A stretch of DNA of 64,000 nucleotides from Polaribacter batillariae (GTDB taxonomy: Bacteria; Bacteroidota; Bacteroidia; Flavobacteriales; Flavobacteriaceae). Of the stretch, positions 25,091 to 34,168 are shown one piece after another; the first letter of the stretch is position 1; each line of letters starts with the position of its first letter. The DNA lies in the NCBI RefSeq assembly GCF_017498485.1, contig NZ_CP071795.1, positions 434,001 to 498,000 on the forward strand, written 5' to 3'. The notes beneath the pieces are model-generated. The model saw nothing but the letters and a program-made list of their open reading frames with translations. It was not told the origin of the DNA and ran no database searches. The position numbers and the translations under genes are program-made.

Positions 25091-25420
25091 TTAAACCTCT
25101 AAGTTCTTTTCAAACCCATATTCTCGTTCTACTTTACAAATTCGTAGCTGGTATTTTTTGTACCATTTTTCTCTTCCTAAACCTCTAGCTTCTGTGTGTT
25201 CGATGTTGTTTTTCCATGCGACAATATCTTCTAAAGTTTGCCAGTAAGAAACTGTAATTCCTATTTCGTTTCTTGCAGATTCTAGTCCTAAATACCCTTT
25301 TTGCTGTTTTGCTAAAAGTTCCATTTTCTTAGACATTTCCACATATCCAGAAATATCTTCAGTTAAAATAGTTGAGAAAATTACAGCATAATAAGTTGGA
25401 GTTAAGTGGTTTACCATCAT
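25091..25420 (-). CDS. Antibiotic biosynthesis monooxygenase (ABM) domain protein
   Basis: 109 aa, ABM/dimeric alpha-beta barrel. TYYAVIFSTILTEDISGY starts the first strand, KQQKGYLGLESARNEIGITVSYWQTLEDIVAWKNNIEH is the family core (only parts quoted as motifs: GYLGLES, YWQTLEDI, WKNNIEH) and the end carries RICKVEREYGF. Such small enzymes act on quinone-like or haem-like substrates; here unknown. Overlaps the GNAT gene by 4 bases. Confidence 0.85.
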   Translation of the reverse strand: MMVNHLTPTYYAVIFSTILTEDISGYVEMSKKMELLAKQQKGYLGLESARNEIGITVSYWQTLEDIVAWKNNIEHTEARGLGREKWYKKYQLRICKVEREYGFEKNLEV

Positions 25421-25911
25421 AAAATTAATTGGTATTTTGTTTCTTTTAAATTGTTATCGTTCACAAACTCATCAACAACTATAAAATTACATTTCTTTAA
25501 GATTTTTGCAGATGCTATATTGTTATCAACCACATAACCAATTATTTTAGGTTTTTTTAATTTTTTACAATAAGAGATCAAACCTTTGCAAATTTCTAAC
25601 CCAAAACCATTATTCCAATATTTTTCTAAAAAACGATAACCAATTTCATCATCTGCTCCATCTTTTACCAAAGCAACTGTACCTACAAATTCTTTACGAA
25701 GTTTGTTTTCGACTGCATAAATCCAAAAATTGTTATTTTTTTTATCGTACTTTTTAAGCAAATCGTTAAGTTCTTTTTTATTATCAAGAAAGTTTTTTAC
25801 TTCTCCTGTAGCATATTTTAATACATTAGAATTGCTTTCTAACTCGTGAAAGCCTTCTAAATCATCAATAATTAGCTTTCTAACAATTAACCTTTCTGTT
25901 TCAAAAATCAT
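25417..25911 (-). CDS. GNAT-family N-acetyltransferase
   Basis: 164 aa, RimJ/RimL-like GNAT fold: IFETERLIVRKLIIDDLEGF at the start, EFVGTVALVKD, DEIGYRFLEKYWNNGFGLEI with the acetyl-CoA pyrophosphate loop region, and the C-terminal NIASAKILKKCNFIVV. Acetylates an amino group of an unknown substrate. It is the first gene of a minus-strand pair with the ABM gene (4-base overlap). Divergent from mtaB. Confidence 0.87.
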   Translation of the reverse strand: MIFETERLIVRKLIIDDLEGFHELESNSNVLKYATGEVKNFLDNKKELNDLLKKYDKKNNNFWIYAVENKLRKEFVGTVALVKDGADDEIGYRFLEKYWNNGFGLEICKGLISYCKKLKKPKIIGYVVDNNIASAKILKKCNFIVVDEFVNDNNLKETKYQLIL

Positions 25912-25922
25912 GAATAAAATCG

Positions 25923-25930
25923 TACTTTTG
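25923..25930 (+). promoter_or_regulatory. -7 element of mtaB
   Basis: TACTTTTG is a full match to TANNTTTG, 20 bases upstream of the mtaB ATG. No clear TTG lies at the usual upstream distance, so the call is partial. Confidence 0.45.
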
Positions 25931-25950
25931 TCAGTGCTAAATGTACAAGA

Positions 25951-27285
25951 ATGAATGCAAAAAAAAAAGTTGCTTTTTACACTTTAGGATGCAAATTAAA
26001 TTTTTCGGAAACTTCTACCATTGCTCGTAATTTTGTAAACGAAGGTTTCGAACGTGTAAATTTCGATACAAAAGCAGATGTTTACGTGATAAATACCTGT
26101 TCTGTTACAGATAATGCAGACAAGCGTTTTAAATCGATTGTAAAAAACGCTATAAAGAAAAACGATGAAGCATTTTTAATTGCTGTGGGTTGTTATGCGC
26201 AATTAAAACCAGAAGAATTAGCTAATGTAAATGGTGTTGACTTGGTTTTAGGAGCTACAGAAAAATTTAACGTGACCAGCTATATTAACGATTTAACAAA
26301 AAATGATGTTGGCGAAGTCTATTCTTGCGAAATTTCTAATGCCGATTTTTACGTAGGCTCCTACTCTATTGGCGACAGAACTCGCGCATTTTTAAAAGTA
26401 CAAGATGGTTGCGATTACAAATGCACCTATTGTACCATTCCATTGGCAAGAGGAATTTCTAGAAGCGATACTTTAGAAAATGTAATTACCAATGCCAAAG
26501 AAATAGCATCCAAAGGAATTAAAGAAATTGTTTTAACAGGTGTAAATATTGGCGATTACGGAAAAGGCGAATTTGGTAACAAAAAACACGAACACACCTT
26601 TTTAGAGTTGGTAAAAGCATTAGATAAAGTCAATGGAATTCATAGACTTAGAATATCATCAATAGAACCCAATTTATTAAAAGACGAAACCATAGATTTT
26701 GTTTCGAAATCGAATTCTTTTGTACCACATTTTCATATTCCATTGCAGTCTGGAAGCGACGAGTTGTTAAAGAAAATGAAACGAAGATATTTGCGTAAAA
26801 CTTATACAGATAGAGTTGCTAAGATTAAAGAAGTTATGCCAAATGCGTGTATTGGCGTAGATGTAATTGTAGGTTTTCCTGGTGAAACAGACGAACTTTT
26901 TCTAGAAACTTATAATTATTTAAACAACTTAGACATTTCTTATTTACATGTTTTTACCTATTCTGAAAGACCCAATACAGAAGCCATAAATATGGAAGGC
27001 GTAGTTGCAAAAAAAGTACGTGCCAAACGCAGCAAAATGTTACGAGGTTTGTCTGCCAAAAAAAGAAGAGCTTTTTATGAATCGCAGTTAGGAAATACGT
27101 TAATAGCACTTTTTGAAAGCGAGAATAAAGAAGGATATATTTATGGTTTTACAGAAAATTATGTAAAAGTAAAAACACCCTGGAACCCTAATTTGGTAAA
27201 CACTTTACACACAATAACCCTTACAGAAATTGATGATGATGGTTTGGTAAGATTCAACTTTGCGAAAGAAAAAGCACTACTGTAA
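25951..27285 (+). CDS. mtaB: tRNA t6A37 methylthiotransferase MtaB
   Basis: 444 aa, radical-SAM methylthiotransferase that converts t6A37 of tRNA to ms2t6A. The UPF0004 domain has TLGCKLNFSE and NTCSVTDNAD with cluster Cys residues, plus AVGCYAQL. The radical-SAM CxxxCxxC is in DGCDYKCTYCTIPLARG. The central domain has LTGVNIGDYG, IPLQSGSD and VDVIVGFPGETDELF, and a TRAM-like end follows. MtaB rather than MiaB or RimO by overall layout. Confidence 0.94.
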   Translation: MNAKKKVAFYTLGCKLNFSETSTIARNFVNEGFERVNFDTKADVYVINTCSVTDNADKRFKSIVKNAIKKNDEAFLIAVGCYAQLKPEELANVNGVDLVLGATEKFNVTSYINDLTKNDVGEVYSCEISNADFYVGSYSIGDRTRAFLKVQDGCDYKCTYCTIPLARGISRSDTLENVITNAKEIASKGIKEIVLTGVNIGDYGKGEFGNKKHEHTFLELVKALDKVNGIHRLRISSIEPNLLKDETIDFVSKSNSFVPHFHIPLQSGSDELLKKMKRRYLRKTYTDRVAKIKEVMPNACIGVDVIVGFPGETDELFLETYNYLNNLDISYLHVFTYSERPNTEAINMEGVVAKKVRAKRSKMLRGLSAKKRRAFYESQLGNTLIALFESENKEGYIYGFTENYVKVKTPWNPNLVNTLHTITLTEIDDDGLVRFNFAKEKALL

Positions 27286-27291
27286 AACGCT

Positions 27292-28038
27292 ATGAAAATT
27301 TATTCCATTTTAATATTCCTATTCATTTTAAGTTGTCATCAAGCTAAAAGTGTAAAAGAAAAAAACAACGAACAAAAACCGTCTGTTGGTAAAGAAGTGG
27401 AAGCTGTGAAACTAAAAAAAGAAATTTTATATACAAATTTGTTAGTTGTTTTAAAAAACCCCGAAGATTTTAATAAAATTAAAACCGAGTTAAAAAACAG
27501 CAATTTATCTATCGACAAAATAATTGCTAACAACAAAACTTACAAAGCCGTAACTGTAAAAGTTCCTGCAGATAAAACTTCTTTTTGGATTGATAATTTT
27601 ACTAAAACGGGTAATTTTTCTTCGGTTGAAATAAATACCGAAACTGCTTTAAAGAAAGTTAATTACTTCTCTAAAAAAAGATTGGTAAGCGTTGTAAAAA
27701 CGCCTTGTTTTGGAGATTGTCCTGTTTTTGAAGTTACTTTTTTTAAAGACGGAAATGTATATTTTTGGGGTAAAGAATACACTTTGGTAAAAGGTTTTTA
27801 TAAATTTAAGTTAAAAGAGCCTCTATTAAAAAAATTGAATAATTTATTAAAAAAAACAACGTTTAAAAATTTTGAAAGCGCTAAAAATTCCGAAAAATTA
27901 AAAGACTATTCAAACACATTTATTACTTATAATGATGAGAAATTAATGGTAAAAGTTTGGATAGACATTCCTGATGAAATTGCTATTGCTTACGATTACA
28001 TCGAAGGAATTTTAATTGAAAAAAAATTAATTGAATAA
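27292..28038 (+). CDS. Lipoprotein with DUF6438-like domain
   Basis: 248 aa. Signal peptide with lipobox LSC (Cys about 15). A middle part (LLVVLKNPEDFNKIKTELK) resembles a domain of ferredoxin-like fold. The second half has VVKTPCFGDCPVFEVTFFKD, the CxxxC signature I associate with DUF6438, then a beta-rich end. Function unknown. It starts 6 bases after mtaB and is followed 2 bases later by a hydrolase, so it is within an operon. Confidence 0.75.
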   Translation: MKIYSILIFLFILSCHQAKSVKEKNNEQKPSVGKEVEAVKLKKEILYTNLLVVLKNPEDFNKIKTELKNSNLSIDKIIANNKTYKAVTVKVPADKTSFWIDNFTKTGNFSSVEINTETALKKVNYFSKKRLVSVVKTPCFGDCPVFEVTFFKDGNVYFWGKEYTLVKGFYKFKLKEPLLKKLNNLLKKTTFKNFESAKNSEKLKDYSNTFITYNDEKLMVKVWIDIPDEIAIAYDYIEGILIEKKLIE

Positions 28039-28040
28039 AG

Positions 28041-28700
28041 ATGAAAAAAATCCCTATATATTTTGTTCCAGGATTGGCGGCAGGTCCCGAAATTTTCGAA
28101 AACTTAGAATTAGATCCCAAAAAATATCGTTTTTATTATTTAAAATGGATAAAACCTTTGGCATTAGAAGAAGACATCGATAACTATGCCTGTAGAATGA
28201 GTGACGAAATTAAAGAGAAAAATCCGGTTTTAGTAGGAGTTTCTTTTGGTGGAATTATGGTACAAGAAATGGCAAAATTTGTAAACCCTAGAAAAGTTAT
28301 TATTATTTCTAGTATTAAAAATCAAGAAGAACTCCCAAAAAGATTCAAGTTTGCAAAATTCACAAAGGCTTATAAACTTTTTCCAACTGTTGTTGTAGAA
28401 AATTTCGAAGAATATGCACGCTACTTTTTAGGAAAATCTTTAAAGAAAAAAGCAATCTTGTATAAAAAATACCTTTCTGTTAGAAATAAAAAATACTTAA
28501 AATGGTCTATTTACAATATTATTAAGTGGCAGCAAATAAACCCATTAAAAGACGTTGTTCATATCCATGGTACAAAAGACACTGTTTTTCCATTAAAAAA
28601 CATAAAAAATGCTATCGAAATTAAAGGAGGTACTCATGCAATGATATTAACAAAGGCTAAAAAAATATCTCAAATTATTGATGACGTTTTAACTTGTTAA
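28041..28700 (+). CDS. Alpha/beta hydrolase (cytoplasmic)
   Basis: 219 aa, no signal peptide. IYFVPGLAAGPEIFENL is the oxyanion region, VGVSFGGIMVQEMA the nucleophile elbow (Ser about 69), HIHGTKDTVFP carries the acid and GGTHAMIL the catalytic His. The substrate is unknown. Third gene of the mtaB operon. Length is short but complete for this fold. Confidence 0.85.
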   Translation: MKKIPIYFVPGLAAGPEIFENLELDPKKYRFYYLKWIKPLALEEDIDNYACRMSDEIKEKNPVLVGVSFGGIMVQEMAKFVNPRKVIIISSIKNQEELPKRFKFAKFTKAYKLFPTVVVENFEEYARYFLGKSLKKKAILYKKYLSVRNKKYLKWSIYNIIKWQQINPLKDVVHIHGTKDTVFPLKNIKNAIEIKGGTHAMILTKAKKISQIIDDVLTC

Positions 28701-28746
28701 ACCAAAGTCATTTTCATATTTTTATGCTGTAAAATTGTAAAAATAT

Positions 28747-29667
28747 ATGAAAACTCCTCAACGTTATTTATCTCTATTAAGTGTAGCTATTGTTACTGCT
28801 GTTTTTTTTAATGCCATGCAAAAAACGGACACAAGTATTCCTACAGGTACAGATCCACAAACGCAAACGCATCCAATGTATAAGATAAAATCTTTAAAAC
28901 TTCCAGAAAATTTAAATCTGGCTGGAGAAAGAGTGCCCATAGAGATTAAAGATGTGAAAGAGCGAATGGAAAGAGAATTATTGGTAAATACCTACTGGCA
29001 ATCTAATGGTTTGTTGCTTATAAAACGTGCGAATAAATACTTTCCTGTTTTAGAACCTTTATTAAAAAAATACGGTTTACCAGACGATTTTAAGTTTTTA
29101 GCCTTAGCAGAAAGTGGTTTTATAGATGAAACTTCGTCTGCAGGAGCTGCAGGAATGTGGCATTTTATGAGAAAAACAGGAAGAGAATATGGTTTAGAAA
29201 TAAACAGCAATGTCGATGAACGCTACCATATCGAAAAATCTACCAAAGTTGCTGCAGAATATTTAAAAAAATCGAAAGAACGTTTTAATTCTTGGACATT
29301 GGCTGCAGCTGCATATAATGCTGGAAATTATGGAATTGCTAAACGATTAGCAGCACAAGAGATAGATAATTATTACGATGCAAAACTACCTGATGAAACA
29401 GAAAGATATGTATTTAGAATTTTAGCTTTAAAAGAAATTATCTCGAATCCTAAAAAATATGGCTTTGTATTCGAAAAAGAAGATTTATATACTTTAGAAA
29501 AAACACGAACGATAAAAGTAGATACTGCAATTTCTAATATTATTCATTTTGCCAAAAAATTTGGTATGAATTATAAAGAGTTTAAAATTTATAACCCATG
29601 GTTAAGAGAGAATAAATTAAATAATAAAAGTAGAAAATTGTACGAGATTAAAATTCCTGTAAAGTAA
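28747..29667 (+). CDS. Lytic transglycosylase (MltD/SLT type)
   Basis: 306 aa. An N-terminal membrane helix or signal, then an SLT domain: FKFLALAESGFIDETSSAGAAGM with the catalytic Glu in ALAESGF, WHFMRKTGREYGLEIN, AAAAYNAGNYGIAKRL and RYVFRILALKEI. The last 60 residues are a LysM-like region (FAKKFGMNYKEFKIYNPWL). It cleaves peptidoglycan. A TTG with TATTTTTA 20 bases downstream (28694-28724) is a near-consensus promoter. Confidence 0.9.
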   Translation: MKTPQRYLSLLSVAIVTAVFFNAMQKTDTSIPTGTDPQTQTHPMYKIKSLKLPENLNLAGERVPIEIKDVKERMERELLVNTYWQSNGLLLIKRANKYFPVLEPLLKKYGLPDDFKFLALAESGFIDETSSAGAAGMWHFMRKTGREYGLEINSNVDERYHIEKSTKVAAEYLKKSKERFNSWTLAAAAYNAGNYGIAKRLAAQEIDNYYDAKLPDETERYVFRILALKEIISNPKKYGFVFEKEDLYTLEKTRTIKVDTAISNIIHFAKKFGMNYKEFKIYNPWLRENKLNNKSRKLYEIKIPVK

Positions 29668-29720
29668 TGCTATTTATTATTCCGAAAAAAACTTTCTTTC
29701 CCTTTAAGAGTTGCCCACAT

Positions 29721-29757
29721 AAAAAAAGCCTATCAAAAAAAAATTGATAGGCTTTTT
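29721..29757. terminator. Bidirectional terminator between mltD-like gene and csp copy 1
   Basis: AAAAAGCCTATCAA and TTGATAGGCTTTTT are perfect arms with an A-rich loop, with A- and T-runs on the sides. The same stem reappears at 30101-30132. Confidence 0.9.
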
Positions 29758-29788
29758 GTTTAAAAAATTAACTAGTAATAAATATATA

Positions 29789-29980
29789 TTATAATACTTT
29801 TACGTTTACTGCGTTTAATCCTTTTTTACCATCTTGTAAGTCAAATTCAACTTCGTCGTTTTCGCGAATTTCATCTACTAATCCTGACACATGTACAAAA
29901 TGCTCTTTGTTGTTTCCTTCTTCAGTGATAAATCCGAATCCTTTAGACTCATTGAAAAATTTTACGGTACCTTTATTCAT
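29789..29980 (-). CDS. Cold-shock protein, copy 1 (CspA family)
   Basis: 63 aa, a single cold-shock domain that binds single-stranded nucleic acid. RNP1-like KGFGFITEE and RNP2-like EHFVHVSGL are present. It differs from the neighbouring copy in only four positions (Val/Ile in the middle, Lys/Arg, and the last two residues region). The 5' leader of about 50 bases is shared with copy 2 and a TATCTTTG element lies at 30036-30043. Confidence 0.93.
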   Translation of the reverse strand: MNKGTVKFFNESKGFGFITEEGNNKEHFVHVSGLVDEIRENDEVEFDLQDGKKGLNAVNVKVL

Positions 29981-30100
29981 AATAATAATGTTAAATATGC
30001 TGCTTGTTTAATTACGAACAACATTTATTGAGTTGCAAAGATAGTGCCATTAATTGGAAAAATGCATTCTTATATCAATTAAAATAAAATAGAAAGCATA

Positions 30101-30132
30101 AAAAAAGCCTATCAAAAATTTGATAGGCTTTT
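30101..30132. terminator. Terminator after csp copy 2
   Basis: AAAAGCCTATCAAA and TTTGATAGGCTTTT form perfect arms with a 2-base loop centre. It is nearly the same stem as at 29721, showing that the terminator was duplicated with the gene. Confidence 0.88.
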
Positions 30133-30166
30133 AGATAAAACTTTAACTAGTAATAATAATATATAA

Positions 30167-30358
30167 TTATATAACTCTTACGTTTACTGCGTTCAATCCT
30201 TTTCTTCCATCTTGTAAATCAAATTCAACTTCATCGTTTTCACGAATTTCATCAATTAAACCTGAAACATGTACAAAATGTTCTTTGTTGTTTCCTTCTT
30301 CAGTGATGAATCCGAATCCTTTAGATTCATTGAAAAATTTTACGGTACCTTTATTCAT
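30167..30358 (-). CDS. Cold-shock protein, copy 2 (CspA family)
   Basis: 63 aa, cold-shock domain with KGFGFITEE and EHFVHVSGL. Nearly identical to the copy at 29789 and separated from it by a shared terminator stem, so the pair arose from a tandem duplication of the whole transcription unit. It has a better promoter than copy 1 (TTG, 20 bases, TACCTTTG, 30413-30443). Confidence 0.93.
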   Translation of the reverse strand: MNKGTVKFFNESKGFGFITEEGNNKEHFVHVSGLIDEIRENDEVEFDLQDGRKGLNAVNVRVI

Positions 30359-30412
30359 TGTAATAGTATTAAATGTGTTGTTTGTTTAATTACGAACAAC
30401 GTTATTGAGTTA

Positions 30413-30443
30413 CAAAGGTAGTGCCAATAAATTTAATTCACAA
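30413..30443 (-). promoter_or_regulatory. Promoter of csp copy 2
   Basis: On the minus strand TTG (30441-30443), a 20-base spacer and TACCTTTG (30413-30420) fully match the Bacteroidetes consensus. It leaves a 5' leader of about 50 bases, typical of cold-shock genes. Confidence 0.7.
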
Positions 30444-30472
30444 AAAATATTACAATTTAATACAAAATTAAC

Positions 30473-31414
30473 TTAAAAACTGTTTACTAGGGTTTTAACT
30501 TCGTTAAATTCTTTAATAATACTGTCTAAAACTTCCTTTGCTGGTTTTATTTCGTGGATTAATCCTGCAATTTGCCCTATTTCTAATTCGCCTTCTTCTA
30601 AATCTCCTTCAAACATTCCTTTTTTAGCGCGTGCTCTACCCAATAGTTCTTTTAGTTGTTGTAAAGATGGTTTTTTCGAATATAGTTCTTGTACATCGTT
30701 ATAAAATTTATTTTTTACCAAACGTACAGGAGCTAGCTCTTTTAAAGTTACATGTGTGTCGCCATCTTTTACGTTTACAATCGTTTGTTTAAAATTTTCG
30801 TGAGCCGAAGATTCTTCTGTTGCTGCAAATCTGCTTCCTATTTGAACGCCATCTGCACCTAAAACCATGGCTGCCAACATTCCTCGTCCAGAACCAATTC
30901 CTCCAGCTGCAATTACCGGTATTTTTACTTGCTCTTTTACCATGGGAATTAGTGTAAAGGTAGTGGTTTCTTCCCTTCCATTGTGTCCTCCAGCTTCAAA
31001 ACCTTCACAAACTACGGCATCTACACCAGCTAATGCAGCTTTTAAAGCAAATTTTACAGAACTTACCACATGCACTACTATAATTTTTTTTTCTTTTAAA
31101 AAAGAAGTCCAAGTTTTTGGATTTCCAGCAGAAGTAAAAACAATTTTTACATCTTCTTCGATAAGAATATCCATAATTTTTTCGATATCTGGATACAACA
31201 TAGGCACATTTACTCCAAAAGGTTTGTGTGTGGCTTTTTTACATTTTTGAATATGTTCACGCAAAACTTCTGGATACATAGAACCTGCACCAATTAAGCC
31301 CAAACCACCAGCATTAGAAACTGCAGATGCCAGTCTCCAACCAGAAACCCAAATCATTCCTCCTTGAATTACTGGATATTTTATGTTGAAAAGTTTCGTA
31401 ATTTTATTTTCCAT
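30473..31414 (-). CDS. Nitronate monooxygenase (NMO) family FMN enzyme
   Basis: 313 aa, TIM-barrel FMN protein. KYPVIQGGMIWVSGWRLASAVSNAGGLG is the N-terminal signature (seen as PVIQGGM and SNAGGLG), HVVSSVKFALKA and VCEGFEAGGHNGRE follow, and IPVIAAGGIGSGRGMLAAMVLGADGVQ is the phosphate-binding region (AAGGIGSGRG). NMO-type enzymes oxidise nitronates; many family members are instead fabK-like or unknown dehydrogenases. Monocistronic. Confidence 0.87.
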   Translation of the reverse strand: MENKITKLFNIKYPVIQGGMIWVSGWRLASAVSNAGGLGLIGAGSMYPEVLREHIQKCKKATHKPFGVNVPMLYPDIEKIMDILIEEDVKIVFTSAGNPKTWTSFLKEKKIIVVHVVSSVKFALKAALAGVDAVVCEGFEAGGHNGREETTTFTLIPMVKEQVKIPVIAAGGIGSGRGMLAAMVLGADGVQIGSRFAATEESSAHENFKQTIVNVKDGDTHVTLKELAPVRLVKNKFYNDVQELYSKKPSLQQLKELLGRARAKKGMFEGDLEEGELEIGQIAGLIHEIKPAKEVLDSIIKEFNEVKTLVNSF

Positions 31415-31565
31415 TATCGTTTTATAATTTTAAAAATTTTCTTCTGAAACCCCCAGATATCTTCTTGTTAACTGTAAAAAAAAATAATTAATAGAAATGG
31501 TATGTATTTTATAATTCTTTAAATGAATTATAAAAATATTATTTTAACTATGCAAGAAAAAGTTT

Positions 31566-32753
31566 TTAAGAAATAACTCCAGAACCTAACAATTCTTCGT
31601 TTTTATACCACGCCACAAATTGCCCTTCTTGAATGGCAGATTGTTTGTTTACAAACTGCACATACAAACCATTTTGTACTTTGTGTAAAGTCGCTTTTTC
31701 TAAAGCTTGCCTGTAACGAATTCTGGCTTCCACTTCCATTGTTTCTCCTGGTTTTAAAATTAAATCTTCTCGAATCCAGTGAATTTCTTCATTAGAAACC
31801 AACAAGGTATTTCTGTACAAACCTGGGTGGTTTTTTCCTTCTCCAGTATAAATAGTGTTGGTGTTTACATCGGTTTCTATAACATATAAAGCTTCTTTTG
31901 TGCCACCAACATTTAAGCCTTTACGTTGTCCTTTTGTAAAATAATGTGCGCCTTGATGTTTGCCTACTATTTTACCATCTTCTTCTAAATACTTAAATTT
32001 TGTTGCGAAATAATTAAGTGTAGCTTCTTTGTTTTCGAACTTTGGCGTCTCTTTTATATATTGAGAAAAATCTGAAGGGATTTGAACAATATTACCTTCT
32101 TTGGGCTGTAATTTTTGTTGTAAAAATTCTGGCAAACGAACTTTACCAATAAAACATAAACCTTGCGAATCTTTTTTTTCTGCTGTAATTAAATCGGCTT
32201 TTTTGGCAATTTCTCTAACTTCTGGTTTTGTTAATTCGCCAATTGGAAACAATGCTTTTGCTAATTGCTCTTGCGAAAGTTGACATAAAAAATAAGATTG
32301 ATCTTTGTTGGTGTCTTTTCCGGCTAATAATTTATAAATTGGTTTTCCGTCGATAATTTCTTCGGCTTTTCTACAATAATGCCCCGTTGCAACATAATCT
32401 GCGCCTAATTTTAAGGCAATGTCCATAAAAACATCGAACTTAATTTCTCGATTGCAAAGTACATCTGGGTTTGGCGTTCTTCCTTTTTCATATTCCGCAA
32501 ACATATAATCTACAATACGTTCTTTATATTCTTCGCTTAAATCTACCACTTGAAACGGAATTCCGAGTTTTTCGGCAACAATCATAGCATCGTTACTGTC
32601 TTCTAACCAAGGGCATTCATTGGAAATTATTACAGAATCGTCGTGCCAATTTTTCATAAAAAGCCCAATAACTTCGTAACCTTCTTCTTTTAATAAATGT
32701 GCAGTAACACTAGAATCTACACCTCCAGAAAGACCTACAACTACTCGTTTCAT
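31566..32753 (-). CDS. mnmA: tRNA 2-thiouridylase MnmA
   Basis: 395 aa. PP-loop [10 protein letters not shown] at residues 8-17, catalytic Cys in [12 protein letters not shown], the second Cys in [10 protein letters not shown], and the C-terminal [11 protein letters not shown] with the beta barrel. It puts sulfur on U34 of tRNA(Lys,Glu,Gln). All residues of the family are present. A -7-like TAACTTTG occurs on the minus strand at 32774-32781. Confidence 0.96.
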   Translation of the reverse strand: MKRVVVGLSGGVDSSVTAHLLKEEGYEVIGLFMKNWHDDSVIISNECPWLEDSNDAMIVAEKLGIPFQVVDLSEEYKERIVDYMFAEYEKGRTPNPDVLCNREIKFDVFMDIALKLGADYVATGHYCRKAEEIIDGKPIYKLLAGKDTNKDQSYFLCQLSQEQLAKALFPIGELTKPEVREIAKKADLITAEKKDSQGLCFIGKVRLPEFLQQKLQPKEGNIVQIPSDFSQYIKETPKFENKEATLNYFATKFKYLEEDGKIVGKHQGAHYFTKGQRKGLNVGGTKEALYVIETDVNTNTIYTGEGKNHPGLYRNTLLVSNEEIHWIREDLILKPGETMEVEARIRYRQALEKATLHKVQNGLYVQFVNKQSAIQEGQFVAWYKNEELLGSGVIS

Positions 32754-32944
32754 TCTTATTTTTTTTGAAGGTGCAAAGTTACAAATTAGAATTTTATTGC
32801 GATATTATTTATCACTTGAAATAAAACCACTTTTTTTTGCAGAATTATTAGAAAAAGTAGCTGTTGAATTGTAGATTTTAGAACTAGCTAAAATTTCTCG
32901 TTTGGAGAAAATAAGTAATCGCTTAAAACCATTGTTGTAAAACG

Positions 32945-33373
32945 TTATTTTCTATTTAATTGTTCAATTCCTTTTTCTAAATCATCAAAAAAGAATTTGT
33001 TATCAACGATATCTTCTTCTGCGTCTATTCCTAAAATAAGAGTTGATATCGCTTTTCTATTTTTATCTCCAAGAATTATAACAGAAGATGTTGAGTCTGG
33101 TATGTCAAGTAATAATTCCATATCATCTCCAGATTCATAATCTACTTCGCTAATATCAATCACTATTTTAGATGGTAGCCACACAAGCCTTCCCTAATTC
33201 ATAATTCCCTATCATATACCTAATTCGGCTTTTCCCATTGCACCAGGTCTATATTTTCCACTAAATTTAATATGAAGAATATCACTCAAATGAGTATCTC
33301 TTGAATTTAGAGTAAAAAATTCGCAAGTCATTCCATTACAGGTTTCTTCTAAATCTACTTTTTTAAAATTCAT
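32945..33373 (-). pseudogene. Small gene split by a frameshift (hypothetical)
   Basis: Two same-strand frames, 33212-33373 (53 aa, start MNFKKVDLEETCNGMTCEFF, end GKAELGI) and 32945-33184 (79 aa, GTG start, WLPSKIVIDISEVDYESGDD), read as one continuous protein of about 130 aa when joined. The junction holds an 8-base direct repeat GAATTAGG separated by 18 bases, which suggests a 26-base duplication or insertion that put stop codons in frame. Both frames look protein-like. Function unknown. Confidence 0.6.
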
Positions 33374-33398
33374 TATTGTTTTTAATGTTTTTGATAGA

Positions 33399-34121
33399 TT
33401 AATCTTTTATATCTTTTTTTAACACAAATTTTTTCTTCTTTTCTTTCAGCTCTTCTGGTGCCAATTCTCCATCTAAATAATACTCCCACTTTCCTACTCT
33501 TTTACCGTCTTTGTAAACACCTTTCTCTTTTAATTTGCCATTTAATTCGAAATATTTTGCAAGTCCATTTTCTTTTCCGTTTTTATATACTACTTCTTCT
33601 ATAAGGTTTCCATTACTTGCAAATTTACTGGTAGTACCATGTAATTTTCCGTTTTTGTAAACCGAGAATTCTGTTACTTGCCCATTGGGATAATACACCA
33701 ACTGCTCTCCATCGAGTTTACCTTGTTTGTTATAATTTTCTTCGGCCATAATGGTTCCATCCGGATAAAAATATTTCCAGTTTCCAACACGTGCTCTTTT
33801 GTTTAAAACACCTTCTGTTTTAATTTTTCCTTTTAAGGTGTAAAACTGAACAAATAAAGAATCTGAATCTGCAAAAAAAGTTTTAATGATGGTTGGATGG
33901 TTTGAAGTTGTAATGTCATAAAATTTAAAAACACCAACTTCTTTACCATTTTTAAACTGACCAGTATAACGAATTCTTTTATTCGGATAATATTTTTTCC
34001 AAACACCTGTGCGTTGTTTCTTTTCGTTAAATTGATTAATTTTTTGCGCATTACAACTTTCGCTTGTAAAATAACAAGCAAAAAATGCAAAAAGAAAAAA
34101 CAGTCTTTTTATATTTATCAT
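33399..34121 (-). CDS. YwqK/MORN-repeat exported protein
   Basis: 240 aa with a signal peptide and a chain of MORN-like repeats about 23 residues long (YYPNKRIRYTGQFKNGKEVG, YFYPDGTIMAEENYNKQGKL, YYPNGQVTEFSVYKNGKL, YFELNGKLKEKGVYKDGKRV). Such proteins are often called YwqK antitoxins, but a toxin partner is not visible here. The protein is probably periplasmic. Its promoter is at 34140-34168. Confidence 0.85.
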   Translation of the reverse strand: MINIKRLFFLFAFFACYFTSESCNAQKINQFNEKKQRTGVWKKYYPNKRIRYTGQFKNGKEVGVFKFYDITTSNHPTIIKTFFADSDSLFVQFYTLKGKIKTEGVLNKRARVGNWKYFYPDGTIMAEENYNKQGKLDGEQLVYYPNGQVTEFSVYKNGKLHGTTSKFASNGNLIEEVVYKNGKENGLAKYFELNGKLKEKGVYKDGKRVGKWEYYLDGELAPEELKEKKKKFVLKKDIKD

Positions 34122-34139
34122 TTAAATATAATTTTAATA

Positions 34140-34168
34140 CAAATATACATTAATAGTGCCAAAAACAA
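34140..34168 (-). promoter_or_regulatory. Promoter of the YwqK-type gene
   Basis: On the minus strand TTG (34166-34168), an 18-base spacer and TATATTTG (34140-34147) fit the consensus fully. It lies 19 bases upstream of the ATG and overlaps the start of the divergent gene at 34156. Confidence 0.7.
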
